Shown here in pieces: positions 26,240 to 34,491 of a stretch of 64,000 bases of DNA. The DNA comes from Burkholderiaceae bacterium (GTDB lineage: Bacteria; Pseudomonadota; Gammaproteobacteria; Burkholderiales; Burkholderiaceae_C), in NCBI GenBank assembly GCA_026125795.1, contig JAHCKM010000001.1, positions 1,612,001 through 1,676,000 of the forward strand, read 5' to 3'. Both the position numbers and the translations under genes were made by a program. Within the stretch, counting starts at the first letter, position 1, and each line of letters starts with the position of its first letter. A model generated the notes under the pieces. That model was not told the origin of the DNA. It was given only the letters and a program-made list of their open reading frames with translations, and did not search any database.

Positions 26240-26642
26240 GGCTGGTCATGGTGATTTCGAGGTCGGCGACGCGTTGCCGCCACTCGACGCCGAGCCGATC
26301 AGCCGGCTGGCGCTGGCGCTGTACTGCGGCGCGTCAGGCGACCACAACCCGATCCACGTCGACATCGACTACGCGCGTGCCGCCGGCATGGACGACGTGA
26401 TCGCGCACGGCATGCTGGCGTTCGCCTATGCGGCACGGCTCGTCACCGTGTGGGTGCCGCAGCGCGCGCTCGAGTCGCTGTCGGCGCGTTTCGTCGCAGT
26501 GACGCACGTTGGAGACCGTTTGACCTGCAGCGGCACGGTGGCCGAGAAGCTCGACCACCGGCGCGTGCGGATCGTGCTGTCGGTGGCCGATCAGCATGGC
26601 GGGCAAAAGCTCGCCGGCGAGGCGGTGGTGGCGCTCGCATGA
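26232..26642 (+). CDS. MaoC-like enoyl-CoA hydratase, catalytic subunit
   Basis: A 136-aa MaoC/(R)-hydratase protein. The catalytic block is CGASGDHNPIHVDIDYARAA (near 36-55, Asp and His of the hydratase-2 motif), followed by DVIAHGMLAFAYAARLV. It adds water to trans-2-enoyl-CoA to give the (R)-3-hydroxy form. Overlap with the preceding half-hotdog gene (8 bases) supports a two-subunit enzyme. The product would fit the (R)-specific SDR at 30399. The ATG at 26232 precedes the stop of its partner. Confidence 0.85.
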   Translation: MAEAGHGDFEVGDALPPLDAEPISRLALALYCGASGDHNPIHVDIDYARAAGMDDVIAHGMLAFAYAARLVTVWVPQRALESLSARFVAVTHVGDRLTCSGTVAEKLDHRRVRIVLSVADQHGGQKLAGEAVVALA

Positions 26643-26773
26643 CACGGGCCGAGCGCCGGGCCGCTCCCAAGCCGGCCGCTCGCCTGCACGGACAGTCCAC
26701 TGAACTGTCCGTGTCCGGGCTCACCCCCTCGGAGGATCGTCCGACGTACTCGGCGGACGAGGGGCGGTCATGA
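26639..26773 (+). repeat. Operon spacer element, copy 2 (with extra inverted repeat)
   Basis: The core GCCGGGCCGCTCCCAAG is at 26655-26671, and the 32-base block 26646-26677 is identical to copy 1. An insert absent from copy 1 contains the perfect 10-bp inverted repeat CACGGACAGT/ACTGTCCGTG (26687-26713). The 3' part again reads CCTCGGAGGATCG..CCGACGTACTCG..GAGGGG, as in copy 1. It is open as a 44-codon frame with ATGA overlaps at both ends. Confidence 0.75.
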
Positions 26774-27924
26774 CTCCGGTCTGGATGGACGACGAAGTCG
26801 CCGCGTTCCGCGACGCGGTGCGCAAGATGTTCGAGCGCGAGTTCGCGCCGCACGAGCTGCGCTGGCGCGAGCAGCACTGCGTCGACCGATCGGTGTGGCG
26901 GCGTGCCGGCGCGCTCGGCCTGTTGTGCACCAGCATCCCGGCGGCCTACGGCGGCGCCGGCGGCACCTTTGCGCACGAGGCTGTGGTGGCGCAGGAGCAG
27001 GCGCGTGCACTCGTCAACAGCTTCAGCATCAACGTGCACAGCGGCATCGTCGCGCATTACCTGCTCGCCTACGGCAGCGAGGCGCAGAAAGATCGCTGGC
27101 TGCCGCCGATGGCGCGCGGCGAGATCGTGGCCGCGATCGCGATGACCGAGCCCGGCGCCGGCACCGACCTGCAGGCGATTCGCACGCGAGCGCGCCGCGA
27201 TGGCGATCACTACGTGATCGACGGCGCCAAGACCTTCATCACCAACGGCCACCACGCCGATCTGATCTGCGTTGCGGTCAAGACCGACCCCGAGGCGCGC
27301 GGCGCGTACGGCCTCTCGCTGCTGATGGTCGAGACCGAGGGGCTGGCAGGCTTTCGGCGCGGCGGACTGCTGCCCAAGATCGGACAGCACGGGCAGGACA
27401 CCAACGAGCTCTACTTCGACGCGGTGCGCGTGCCGGCTTCGAACCTGCTCGGCGGCGAAGAAGGACAGGGCTTTCGCCAACTGATGCAGCAGCTGCCGCG
27501 CGAGCGGCTCCTGATCGCGGTGGCCGCGCTCGGCACGATGCAGCGTGCGCTCGACGAGACGCTGGCCCATGTGCGCGAGCGCCAGGTGTTCGGCGCGCCG
27601 CTGCTGGCGCTGCAGCACACGCGCTTCACGCTCGCCGAGTGCCGCACCGAGGCGGCGTTGTGCGAGGCCTATGTCGACCAGTGCATCGTGCGCCAGCTCG
27701 CCGGCACGCTCGACGTGCCGAGTGCGGCGATGGCCAAGTGGTCGGCCACCGACAAGCTCGGCCGCATCGTCGATGCCTGCCTGCAGCTGCACGGCGGCTA
27801 CGGCTACATGGCCGAGGTGCCGATCGCGCGCATGTACGTCGATGCGCGCGTGCAGCGCATCCTCGGCGGCACCAACGAAGTGATGAAGGAACTGATCGCT
27901 CGTGCGATGGAGGCCGGTGCGTGA
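26770..27924 (+). CDS. Acyl-CoA dehydrogenase (LCAD-like catalytic Glu)
   Basis: A 384-aa flavoprotein. It has VAAIAMTEPGAGTDLQAIRT (FAD/substrate loop), DGAKTFITNGHHADLI, and LHGGYGYMAEVPIARMYVDA near the C-terminus. The usual C-terminal catalytic Glu is Gly here (RILGGTNEV). A Glu in MQQLPRERLLIA, on helix G, matches the alternative base used by long-chain and isovaleryl-CoA dehydrogenases. It oxidises acyl-CoA to the 2-enoyl form and passes electrons to ETF. It lies between spacer copies 2 and 3. Confidence 0.88.
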   Translation: MTPVWMDDEVAAFRDAVRKMFEREFAPHELRWREQHCVDRSVWRRAGALGLLCTSIPAAYGGAGGTFAHEAVVAQEQARALVNSFSINVHSGIVAHYLLAYGSEAQKDRWLPPMARGEIVAAIAMTEPGAGTDLQAIRTRARRDGDHYVIDGAKTFITNGHHADLICVAVKTDPEARGAYGLSLLMVETEGLAGFRRGGLLPKIGQHGQDTNELYFDAVRVPASNLLGGEEGQGFRQLMQQLPRERLLIAVAALGTMQRALDETLAHVRERQVFGAPLLALQHTRFTLAECRTEAALCEAYVDQCIVRQLAGTLDVPSAAMAKWSATDKLGRIVDACLQLHGGYGYMAEVPIARMYVDARVQRILGGTNEVMKELIARAMEAGA

Positions 27925-27983
27925 GCCGCCGGGCCACTCCCAAGGCGCACACCGCAGCGCGCAGCGCGGAGGCTCGTCGATGA
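27921..27983 (+). repeat. Operon spacer element, copy 3
   Basis: The core at 27928-27944 has one change (GCCGGGCCACTCCCAAG). It is the short form of the spacer, 20 codons open from GTGA on the upstream stop to ATGA on the CoA-ligase start, with the core read as RRATPK. GGAGG before the next ATG supplies the ribosome site. Confidence 0.7.
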
Positions 27984-29608
27984 GCGCATGGCGCGTGGCT
28001 GCGAAGGTCCACTGGCCGTCCGGGCTGCGCGACGAGCCGCCGCTGCCGCGCGGCAGTCTGTGGGACGCCATGGCCGCGTCGGCCGAACGGCATCCCGACA
28101 AGACGGCATTCGCCTGCGGTGACGCAGCGCTGACCTACGCCGATCTCGTGCGCACGGCCGAGTGCCTTGCCGGCTGGCTGCAAGGTCATGCCGGTGTGCA
28201 GCGCGGCGACCGTGTGCTGCTGTGGAGCCAGAACAGCCTGGCGTTCGTGGTCGCCAGCTACGCCACGCTGCGCGCCGATGCCGTGGTCGTGCCGGTCAAT
28301 GCGATGTGGACCACCGAGGAGGTGCGCCACGTCGTGAACGACAGCGCCGCCCGCGTCGCGATCGTCGCCGACGAGTTCATGCCGCGGCTGAGCCCCTTGC
28401 TCGGGCCCGAGGGCATCGTGCACGCGCTGCGCATCGGCGGCGCGGGCGGCGAACGGCTGACGCCGTGGGACGACGCGCTCGCGGCCGGCGTGCGGCCGCT
28501 GCCGCATCGCGCCGACCCTGACGATCTGGCTGTGCTGCCGTACACGTCGGGCACCACCGGCCGTCCCAAGGGCTGCATGCACACGCACGCGAGCATCCAG
28601 TGCGCCAACCTCGCCGCCGCCGCATGGCGCGCGCAGAGCGCGGACGAGGTGTTTCTCGCCGTCGCGCCGATGTTCCACGCACTCGGCCTGCAGAACGGGC
28701 TGATCCTGCCGGCGATGCTCGGCGCCACCGCGCTGCTGCTGCCGCGCTGGAACCGCGACGCGGCGCTCTCACTGATCGAACAGCACCGCGTCACCTGCTG
28801 GGCGGCGCCGCCGACGATGCTGCTCGACTTCTTCTCGAACCCGGCGCTGACGCCGCCGGCGGTCGCGAGCCTGCGCCTGGTCAACGGCGGCAGCGCGCCG
28901 ATGCCGGCCGCGCTGGAGCAAACGATGCGCGAGCGATTCGGCATCGTCTACAACGAGGGCTACGGCATGACCGAGACCGCGTCGTTCCTGATCAGCAACC
29001 CGCTGCAGCGGCCCAAGCGTGGCTCGCTCGGCGTGCCGGGGCCGGGCGTCGATTGCCGCATCGTCGACCCCGACACCTTGCGCGAGCTGGCCGTCGGCGG
29101 GGTCGGGGAGATCGTCGTCGCCGGGCCGCAGTTGATGCGCGGCTACTGGCGCGCGCCCAAGGCCGACGCGTCGGCCTTTGTGCAGACAGCAGACGCGGAG
29201 GCCTTTATCGAGATCGACGGCCGGCGCTTCCTGCGCACCGGCGACCTCGGCCGTGCCGATGCCGAGGGCTATCTGTTCATGACCGATCGCCTGAAGCGGA
29301 TGATCAGCGTGTCGGGCTACAAGGTGTGGCCTGCAGAGGTCGAAGCCGCGTTGCTCCAGCACCCCGCGGTGCACGAGGTCTGCGTGATCGCCACCGCCGA
29401 TGCGCGCAGCGGCGAGGCGGTGAAGGCGCTGGTGGTCGAGAAGCCCGGCGCGCGCATCGATGCCGCGGCCTTGATCGCCTGGGCGCGCGAGCGAATGGCG
29501 GTCTACAAGGCGCCGCGCACCGTCGAGGTGTTGGCGTCGTTGCCCAAGTCGAACACCGGCAAGGTGCTGTGGCGCGAGCTGCAGCAACGCGAACGAGAGG
29601 GACGTTGA
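27980..29608 (+). CDS. AMP-dependent acyl-CoA ligase 1
   Basis: A 542-aa ANL-superfamily ligase. P-loop LPYTSGTTGRPKGCMHTH (near 185), NEGYGMTETASFL (near 318), the hinge RTGDLGRADAEGYLFMTDRL, and the catalytic-lysine end SLPKSNTGKVLWREL (near 525). It makes an acyl-adenylate and then the CoA ester of a carboxylic acid; chain length cannot be told, though medium-chain or fatty acid CoA ligases look closest. The start MSAWRV follows GGAGG. Its stop overlaps the next start by one base (TGATG). Confidence 0.88.
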   Translation: MSAWRVAAKVHWPSGLRDEPPLPRGSLWDAMAASAERHPDKTAFACGDAALTYADLVRTAECLAGWLQGHAGVQRGDRVLLWSQNSLAFVVASYATLRADAVVVPVNAMWTTEEVRHVVNDSAARVAIVADEFMPRLSPLLGPEGIVHALRIGGAGGERLTPWDDALAAGVRPLPHRADPDDLAVLPYTSGTTGRPKGCMHTHASIQCANLAAAAWRAQSADEVFLAVAPMFHALGLQNGLILPAMLGATALLLPRWNRDAALSLIEQHRVTCWAAPPTMLLDFFSNPALTPPAVASLRLVNGGSAPMPAALEQTMRERFGIVYNEGYGMTETASFLISNPLQRPKRGSLGVPGPGVDCRIVDPDTLRELAVGGVGEIVVAGPQLMRGYWRAPKADASAFVQTADAEAFIEIDGRRFLRTGDLGRADAEGYLFMTDRLKRMISVSGYKVWPAEVEAALLQHPAVHEVCVIATADARSGEAVKALVVEKPGARIDAAALIAWARERMAVYKAPRTVEVLASLPKSNTGKVLWRELQQREREGR

Positions 29609-30402
29609 TGGACGAAGTGCTCTGTCACGTGGACAGCGGCGTCGCGACGCTGACGCTGAACCGGCCCGCACAACGCAACGCGATCGACGCGGCGATGCGC
29701 GAGGCGCTGCTGCAGCGTCTCGACGCGGTGCGGTCCGATGCGAGCGTGCGTGCCGTCGTGCTCACCGGCGCCGGCGGTGCCTTCTGCGCCGGCGGTGACC
29801 TGCGCGGCATCGCCGCGGCGCAGCTCGACGAGTCGGGCTGGCGCACGCGCATGCACGAGTCGCAGCGGCCGATTCGCGCGCTGCTCGCGCTCGAGCAGCC
29901 GGTGATCGCCGCGGTCGACGGGCCGGCGTTCGGCGCCGGCTTCAGCCTTGCGCTCACGGCCGACATCGTGATCGCATCGACGAGTGCGCGCTTGTGCCTA
30001 GCATTCATGCGGCTCGGCCTGGTGCCGGACCTCGGCGCGCTGTACACGCTGCCGCGGGTGGTCGGCGTGCAGCGTGCGAAAGAGCTGATGCTGTCGGCGC
30101 GCGAGGTCGCGGCCGACGAGGCGCTGCGCTTGGGGCTGGCGATGGAGCTCGCCGCGCCCGAGCACGTGCTGGCGCGTGCGCAAGCGATCGCGCGCAGCTT
30201 TGCTGGCGCATCGCCGTTGGCCGCCGGCCTGGTCAAGCGCGCGCTCGGTGCGGCACCGGTTGCGAGCCTCGACACGATGCTCGGCATCGAAGCCGACGCG
30301 CAGGCGTTGTGCTTCGGCAGTGCGGCGCACCGCGCGGCGATCCAACGGTTTCTCGACAAGCAGCCGGCCACGTTTCGTTGGCCCGAGGGTGACCACACAT
30401 GA
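29608..30402 (+). CDS. Enoyl-CoA hydratase/isomerase
   Basis: A 264-aa crotonase-fold protein. It has VATLTLNRPAQRNAIDAAMR, the oxyanion-hole stretch GAGGAFCAGGDLRGIA (near 55-70), and FGAGFSLALTADIVIAS. In the active-site region, GLVPDLGALYTLPRVVG has Asp at the position where hydratases carry a Glu, so hydratase or isomerase activity is possible and the exact reaction is open. It overlaps the CoA-ligase stop by one base and the SDR start by four (ATGA). Confidence 0.85.
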   Translation: MDEVLCHVDSGVATLTLNRPAQRNAIDAAMREALLQRLDAVRSDASVRAVVLTGAGGAFCAGGDLRGIAAAQLDESGWRTRMHESQRPIRALLALEQPVIAAVDGPAFGAGFSLALTADIVIASTSARLCLAFMRLGLVPDLGALYTLPRVVGVQRAKELMLSAREVAADEALRLGLAMELAAPEHVLARAQAIARSFAGASPLAAGLVKRALGAAPVASLDTMLGIEADAQALCFGSAAHRAAIQRFLDKQPATFRWPEGDHT

Positions 30403-31313
30403 GCAAGATGATGCAAGGCAAGGTGGCTATCGTCACCGGTTCCGGCGGCGGCATCGGGCGCGACATCGCGCTGGCGATGGCGCGCGAAGGTGCGAAGCTG
30501 GTGATCAACGATATCGGCGCGTCGGTCGGTGGCGAGGGCGCGAGCGCCGGGCCGGCGCAGCAGGTGGTCGACGAGATCCGAGCCGCCGGCGGCGAGGCGA
30601 TTGCCAACACCGACTCGGTTGCCGATGCCGGGGCGGCCCAGCGCATCGTCACCACGGCGCTCGATGCGTTCGGCCGCGTCGATGCCGTCGTCAACAACGC
30701 CGGCATCCTGCGCGACCGCTTCTTCCACAAGATGAGCGTCGACGAGTTCGATGCCGTCATCAAGGTGCACCTGTACGGCTCCTACTTCGTCAGCCGCGCC
30801 GCGGCGAATCACTTCAAGGAGCAGGGCAGCGGCGTCTTCGTGCACATGACGTCGACCTCGGGGCTGATCGGCAACTACGGCCAGGCCAATTACGCGGCGG
30901 CCAAGCTCGGCATCATGGCGCTGTCGAAGTCGATCGCGCTCGACATGCAGAAGTTCAACGTGCGCTCCAACTGCATCGCGCCGTTCGCGTGGAGCCGCAT
31001 GATCGGCACCATCCCGGCCGAGACCGATGCCGAGAAGGCGCGCGTGGAGCGCATGAAGCAGATGACGCCGGCCAAGATCGCGCCGCTGGCGGTGGCCTTG
31101 TGCAGCGACGCCAGCGCGCACGTGAGCGGCCAGGTCTTCGCCGTGCGCAACAACGAGATCTTTCTGATGAGCCAGCCGCGGCCGATTCGCTCGGTGCATC
31201 GCGGCGAGGGCTGGACGCCCGAAGCGGTGGCGCAGCACGCGCTGCCGGCGCTGCAGGCCTCGTTCTACCCGCTCGACCGCTCGGGCGACGTGTTCAGCTG
31301 GGAGCCGTTCTGA
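30399..31313 (+). CDS. SDR, (3R)-hydroxyacyl-CoA dehydrogenase-like
   Basis: A 304-aa SDR of the 17-beta-HSD4/multifunctional-enzyme type. NAD site TGSGGGIGRD near 14-23; then INDIGASVGGEG, a fingerprint of the peroxisomal MFE-2 dehydrogenase domain; NNAGILRDRFFHKM; and the active site YAAAK following TSTSGLIGNYGQAN. The C-terminal extension after 240 is normal for the group. It probably oxidises the (R)-3-hydroxyacyl-CoA made by the MaoC pair. It overlaps both neighbours. Confidence 0.85.
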   Translation: MSKMMQGKVAIVTGSGGGIGRDIALAMAREGAKLVINDIGASVGGEGASAGPAQQVVDEIRAAGGEAIANTDSVADAGAAQRIVTTALDAFGRVDAVVNNAGILRDRFFHKMSVDEFDAVIKVHLYGSYFVSRAAANHFKEQGSGVFVHMTSTSGLIGNYGQANYAAAKLGIMALSKSIALDMQKFNVRSNCIAPFAWSRMIGTIPAETDAEKARVERMKQMTPAKIAPLAVALCSDASAHVSGQVFAVRNNEIFLMSQPRPIRSVHRGEGWTPEAVAQHALPALQASFYPLDRSGDVFSWEPF

Positions 31314-32524
31314 TGGAGGCCGTTCGCCGCGCGGCGATCGTCGCGCCGCTGCGCAGCGCGGTCGGCAGCTTCGGCGGCAGCCTGCGCCCGCTGTCGGCCG
31401 GCGAGCTGGCCAGCGGGGTGCTCAAGGCGTTGGTGGCGCGCACCGGCATCGACGCCGCGTGCATCGACGACGTGGTGTTCGCGCAGTCGTACCCCAACGG
31501 CGAGACGCCGTGCATCGGCCGCTGGGCGGCGCTGCAGGCCGGCTTGCCGGTCGACGTGCCCGGCATGCAGCTCGACCGGCGCTGCGGCGGTGGGCTGCAG
31601 GCGATCGCCAGCGCCGCGATGATGGTGCAGAGCGGTGCCGCCGATGTGGTCGTGGCCGGCGGTGTCGAGAGCATGAGCAACATCGAGTACTACAGCACCG
31701 ACGTGCGCTGGGGCGCGCGGGCCGGTTCGGTGACGCTGCACGATCGGCTCGAGCGCGCGCGCGAGCGTTCGCAGCCGGAGGATCGCTTCGGCCCGATCTC
31801 CGGAATGATCGAGACGGCCGAGAACCTGGCGCGCGAGTTCCGCATCGGCCGCGACGAGGCCGATGCCTACGCGCTGCGCAGCCACCAACGCGCCGCGGCC
31901 GCGTGGGACGCTGGGCGCTTCGATGCCGAACTCGTGCCGCTGCAGGTGCCGCAGCGCAAGGGCGCGCCGACTTCCTTCTCGCGCGACGAAGGCGTGCGCG
32001 CCGACGCGTCGCTCGAGTCGCTGGCCAGGCTCAAGCCGATGCTGGACGACGGCGTGGTCACCGCCGGCAACGCGAGCCAGCAGAACGACGCCGCGGCGGC
32101 CTGCCTGGTCGTTGCCGAGGACCGGTTGAAGGCACTCAAGCTCGAACCGGTCTCCTGGCTGGTGGGCTGGAGCGTCGCGGGCTGCGAGCCAGCCACGATG
32201 GGCATCGGCCCGGTGCCGGCAGTGCGCAAGCTGTTCGCCAGGACTGGCCTGGGCTTCGACGACATGGACCTGGTCGAGTTGAACGAAGCCTTCGCTTGCC
32301 AGGTGCTGGCGGTGCTGAAGGGCTGGGGCTGGAACGACCCCGATCGCCTCAACGTCAACGGCTCGGGCATCTCGCTGGGCCACCCGATCGCCGCCACCGG
32401 CGTGCGCATCGCCGCGACGCTGCTGCACGAGCTGCAGCGCCGCCGCGGCCGCTACGGCCTCGAGACGATGTGCATCGGCGGCGGGCAGGGCATGGCGGCG
32501 ATCTTCGAAAGGGCAGACCGATGA
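31313..32524 (+). CDS. Acetyl-CoA C-acyltransferase (thiolase)
   Basis: A 403-aa degradative thiolase. The N-terminal nucleophile is in MQLDRRCGGGLQAIASAAMM (Cys near 89; the usual SGLQA is GGLQA here). Then come NEAFACQVLAVLKGW, SGISLGHPIAATGVR with the catalytic His, and METMCIGGGQGMAAIF-like end with the second Cys. It cleaves 3-ketoacyl-CoA to acetyl-CoA plus the shortened acyl-CoA. The start overlaps the SDR stop by one base, and the stop overlaps the next gene by four. It is the second thiolase of the cluster. Confidence 0.9.
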   Translation: MEAVRRAAIVAPLRSAVGSFGGSLRPLSAGELASGVLKALVARTGIDAACIDDVVFAQSYPNGETPCIGRWAALQAGLPVDVPGMQLDRRCGGGLQAIASAAMMVQSGAADVVVAGGVESMSNIEYYSTDVRWGARAGSVTLHDRLERARERSQPEDRFGPISGMIETAENLAREFRIGRDEADAYALRSHQRAAAAWDAGRFDAELVPLQVPQRKGAPTSFSRDEGVRADASLESLARLKPMLDDGVVTAGNASQQNDAAAACLVVAEDRLKALKLEPVSWLVGWSVAGCEPATMGIGPVPAVRKLFARTGLGFDDMDLVELNEAFACQVLAVLKGWGWNDPDRLNVNGSGISLGHPIAATGVRIAATLLHELQRRRGRYGLETMCIGGGQGMAAIFERADR

Positions 32525-33675
32525 TCCGCGATCCCGAGACCCTGAACGCGCTCCTCGACAGCGTGCGCCGCTTCGTGCGCGAGCGCCTGGTGCCGGCCGA
32601 GGAGACCGTCGCCGACACCGACGCGATACCCGCTGACATCGTGCGCGACATGCAGGCGCTCGGCCTGTTCGGCCTGACGATCCCCGAGTCGTACGGCGGC
32701 CTCGGGCTGACGATGGAAGAAGAGGCGCTGGTGATGATCGAGCTGTGCCAGACCGCACCGGCGTTCCGCTCGTTGATCGGCACCACGGTGGGCATCGGCT
32801 CGCAGGGCATCCTGATGGATGGCACGCCCGAGCAGAAGGACCGCTGGCTGCCGCCGCTGGCACGCGGCGAGCTGATTGCATCGTTCGCGCTCACCGAGCC
32901 CGAGGCGGGGTCGGATGCGGCGTCGGTCCGCACGCGCGCGCGCCGCGACGGCGATCACTACGTCATCGACGGCACCAAGCGCTTCATCACCAACGCGCCG
33001 GAGGCCGGCGTGTTCACGCTGATGGCGCGCACGAACGCCGAAGACAAGGGCGCCGGCGGCATCACGGCGTTCATCGTCGACGCGAAGAGCCCGGGCATCA
33101 CGCTGGGCCGCATCGACCGCAAGATGGGGCAGAAGGGCGCGCACACCTGCGATGTGATGTTCGACGGCGTGCGCGTGCCGGCCGCCCACATCATCGGCGG
33201 CGTCGAAGGCCGCGGCTTCAAGACCGCGATGAAGGTGCTCGACAAGGGCCGCATCCACATCGCGGCGGTGTGCGTGGGCGTGGCCGAGCGGCTGCTGCGC
33301 GACACGCTGCGCTACGCGATGGAGCGCAAGCAGTTCGGCCAGCCGATCTGCGAGTTCCAGCTCGTGCAGGCGATGCTGGCCGACAGCCGCACCGAGCTCT
33401 ACGCGGCCAAGTCGATGGTGCTCGACGCAGCGCGGCGCCGCGATGCCGGCGACAACGTCTCGACCGAAGCGGCCTGCTGCAAGTACTACGCCTCCGAGAT
33501 GGTCGGCCGCGTGGCCGATCGTGCGGTGCAGATCCACGGCGGTGCCGGCTACGTGGCCGACCATGGGATCGAACGCTACTACCGCGACGTGCGGCTGTTC
33601 CGCATCTACGAAGGCACGAGCCAGATCCAGCAGATCGTGATCGCGCGCGGCATGGTCAAGGCGGCAGCGGCATGA
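32521..33675 (+). CDS. Acyl-CoA dehydrogenase (SCAD/MCAD-like)
   Basis: A 384-aa dehydrogenase with canonical features. It has IASFALTEPEAGSDAASVRT, DGTKRFITNAPEAGVF, QIHGGAGYVADHGIERYYRD, and the C-terminal catalytic base in RIYEGTSQIQQIVIARG (Glu present, as in short- and medium-chain enzymes). It performs the first oxidation of beta-oxidation with FAD and ETF. The ATG overlaps the thiolase stop (ATGA), and its stop overlaps the next SDR start. It is one of three dehydrogenases in the cluster, each with a differently built active site. Confidence 0.9.
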   Translation: MIRDPETLNALLDSVRRFVRERLVPAEETVADTDAIPADIVRDMQALGLFGLTIPESYGGLGLTMEEEALVMIELCQTAPAFRSLIGTTVGIGSQGILMDGTPEQKDRWLPPLARGELIASFALTEPEAGSDAASVRTRARRDGDHYVIDGTKRFITNAPEAGVFTLMARTNAEDKGAGGITAFIVDAKSPGITLGRIDRKMGQKGAHTCDVMFDGVRVPAAHIIGGVEGRGFKTAMKVLDKGRIHIAAVCVGVAERLLRDTLRYAMERKQFGQPICEFQLVQAMLADSRTELYAAKSMVLDAARRRDAGDNVSTEAACCKYYASEMVGRVADRAVQIHGGAGYVADHGIERYYRDVRLFRIYEGTSQIQQIVIARGMVKAAAA

Positions 33676-34478
33676 CGGCCTTTGACTTCAACGGCCGACA
33701 CGTCTTCGTGGCCGGCGGCAGCAGCGGCATCAACCTCGGCATCGCCGACGCGTTCGCGTCGCACGGCGCGTCGCTGTCGATCCTCGGCCGCTCGCAGGAC
33801 CGGCTCGACGCCGCGCTCGCGCAATTGCGTGCGCACGGCGGCCGCGCCGAGGGCCACAGCGCCGACGTGCGCGACGCCGCCGCGGTGTCGGCGGCGCTGC
33901 AGCGTGCCCATCAACAGTTCGGCGCGATCGACGTGCTGGTGTCCGGCGCCGCCGGCAACTTTCTCGCGCCGGCGCTCGGCATGTCGGCCAACGGCTTCAA
34001 GACGGTGGTCGACATCGATCTCCTGGGCAGCTTCAACGTGCTGCGCGGGGCGCACGAGTTCCTGCGCAAGCCGGGCGCGCTGGCGATCAGCATCTCGGCA
34101 TCGCAGGCGTTCGTGCCAACGCCGTTTCAGGCGCACGTCTGTGCCGCCAAAGCCGGCGTCGACATGCTGACCCGTGTGCTCGCGTTGGAGTGGGGCGCCG
34201 ACGGCATCCGCGTCAACTCGATCGTGCCCGGGCCGATCGAAGGCACCGAGGGGATTCGCAGGCTGGCGCCCAACGACACCGAACGCCAGCGCATCGCGGC
34301 GCGCGTGCCGCTCGGCCGGTTCGGTCGCGTCGACGAGATCGCCGGCATCGCGATGATGCTGGCCTCGCCGCTCGGCGCCTACATCACCGGCGTGGTGCTG
34401 CCGGTCGATGGCGGCATCTCGCTGACCGGTCCGCGCGACTTCGGCGCGGCGTGGGCCGCGACCCGCCACGGGTCCTGA
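33672..34478 (+). CDS. SDR lacking the catalytic Tyr, 2,4-dienoyl-CoA reductase-like
   Basis: A 268-aa SDR-fold protein. It has FVAGGSSGINLGIADAFASH (variant glycine motif), LVSGAAGNFLAPALGMSANG, then SISASQAFVPTPFQAHVCAA with Lys next. The position of the usual Tyr in YxxxK is Val here (VCAAK). The GNFL(A/C)P segment and loss of Tyr are known from peroxisomal/mitochondrial 2,4-dienoyl-CoA reductases, so a role in removing double bases at even positions during beta-oxidation is likely. It overlaps the upstream gene by four bases. Confidence 0.8.
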   Translation: MTAFDFNGRHVFVAGGSSGINLGIADAFASHGASLSILGRSQDRLDAALAQLRAHGGRAEGHSADVRDAAAVSAALQRAHQQFGAIDVLVSGAAGNFLAPALGMSANGFKTVVDIDLLGSFNVLRGAHEFLRKPGALAISISASQAFVPTPFQAHVCAAKAGVDMLTRVLALEWGADGIRVNSIVPGPIEGTEGIRRLAPNDTERQRIAARVPLGRFGRVDEIAGIAMMLASPLGAYITGVVLPVDGGISLTGPRDFGAAWAATRHGS

Positions 34479-34491
34479 AGGGAGCGCGACG

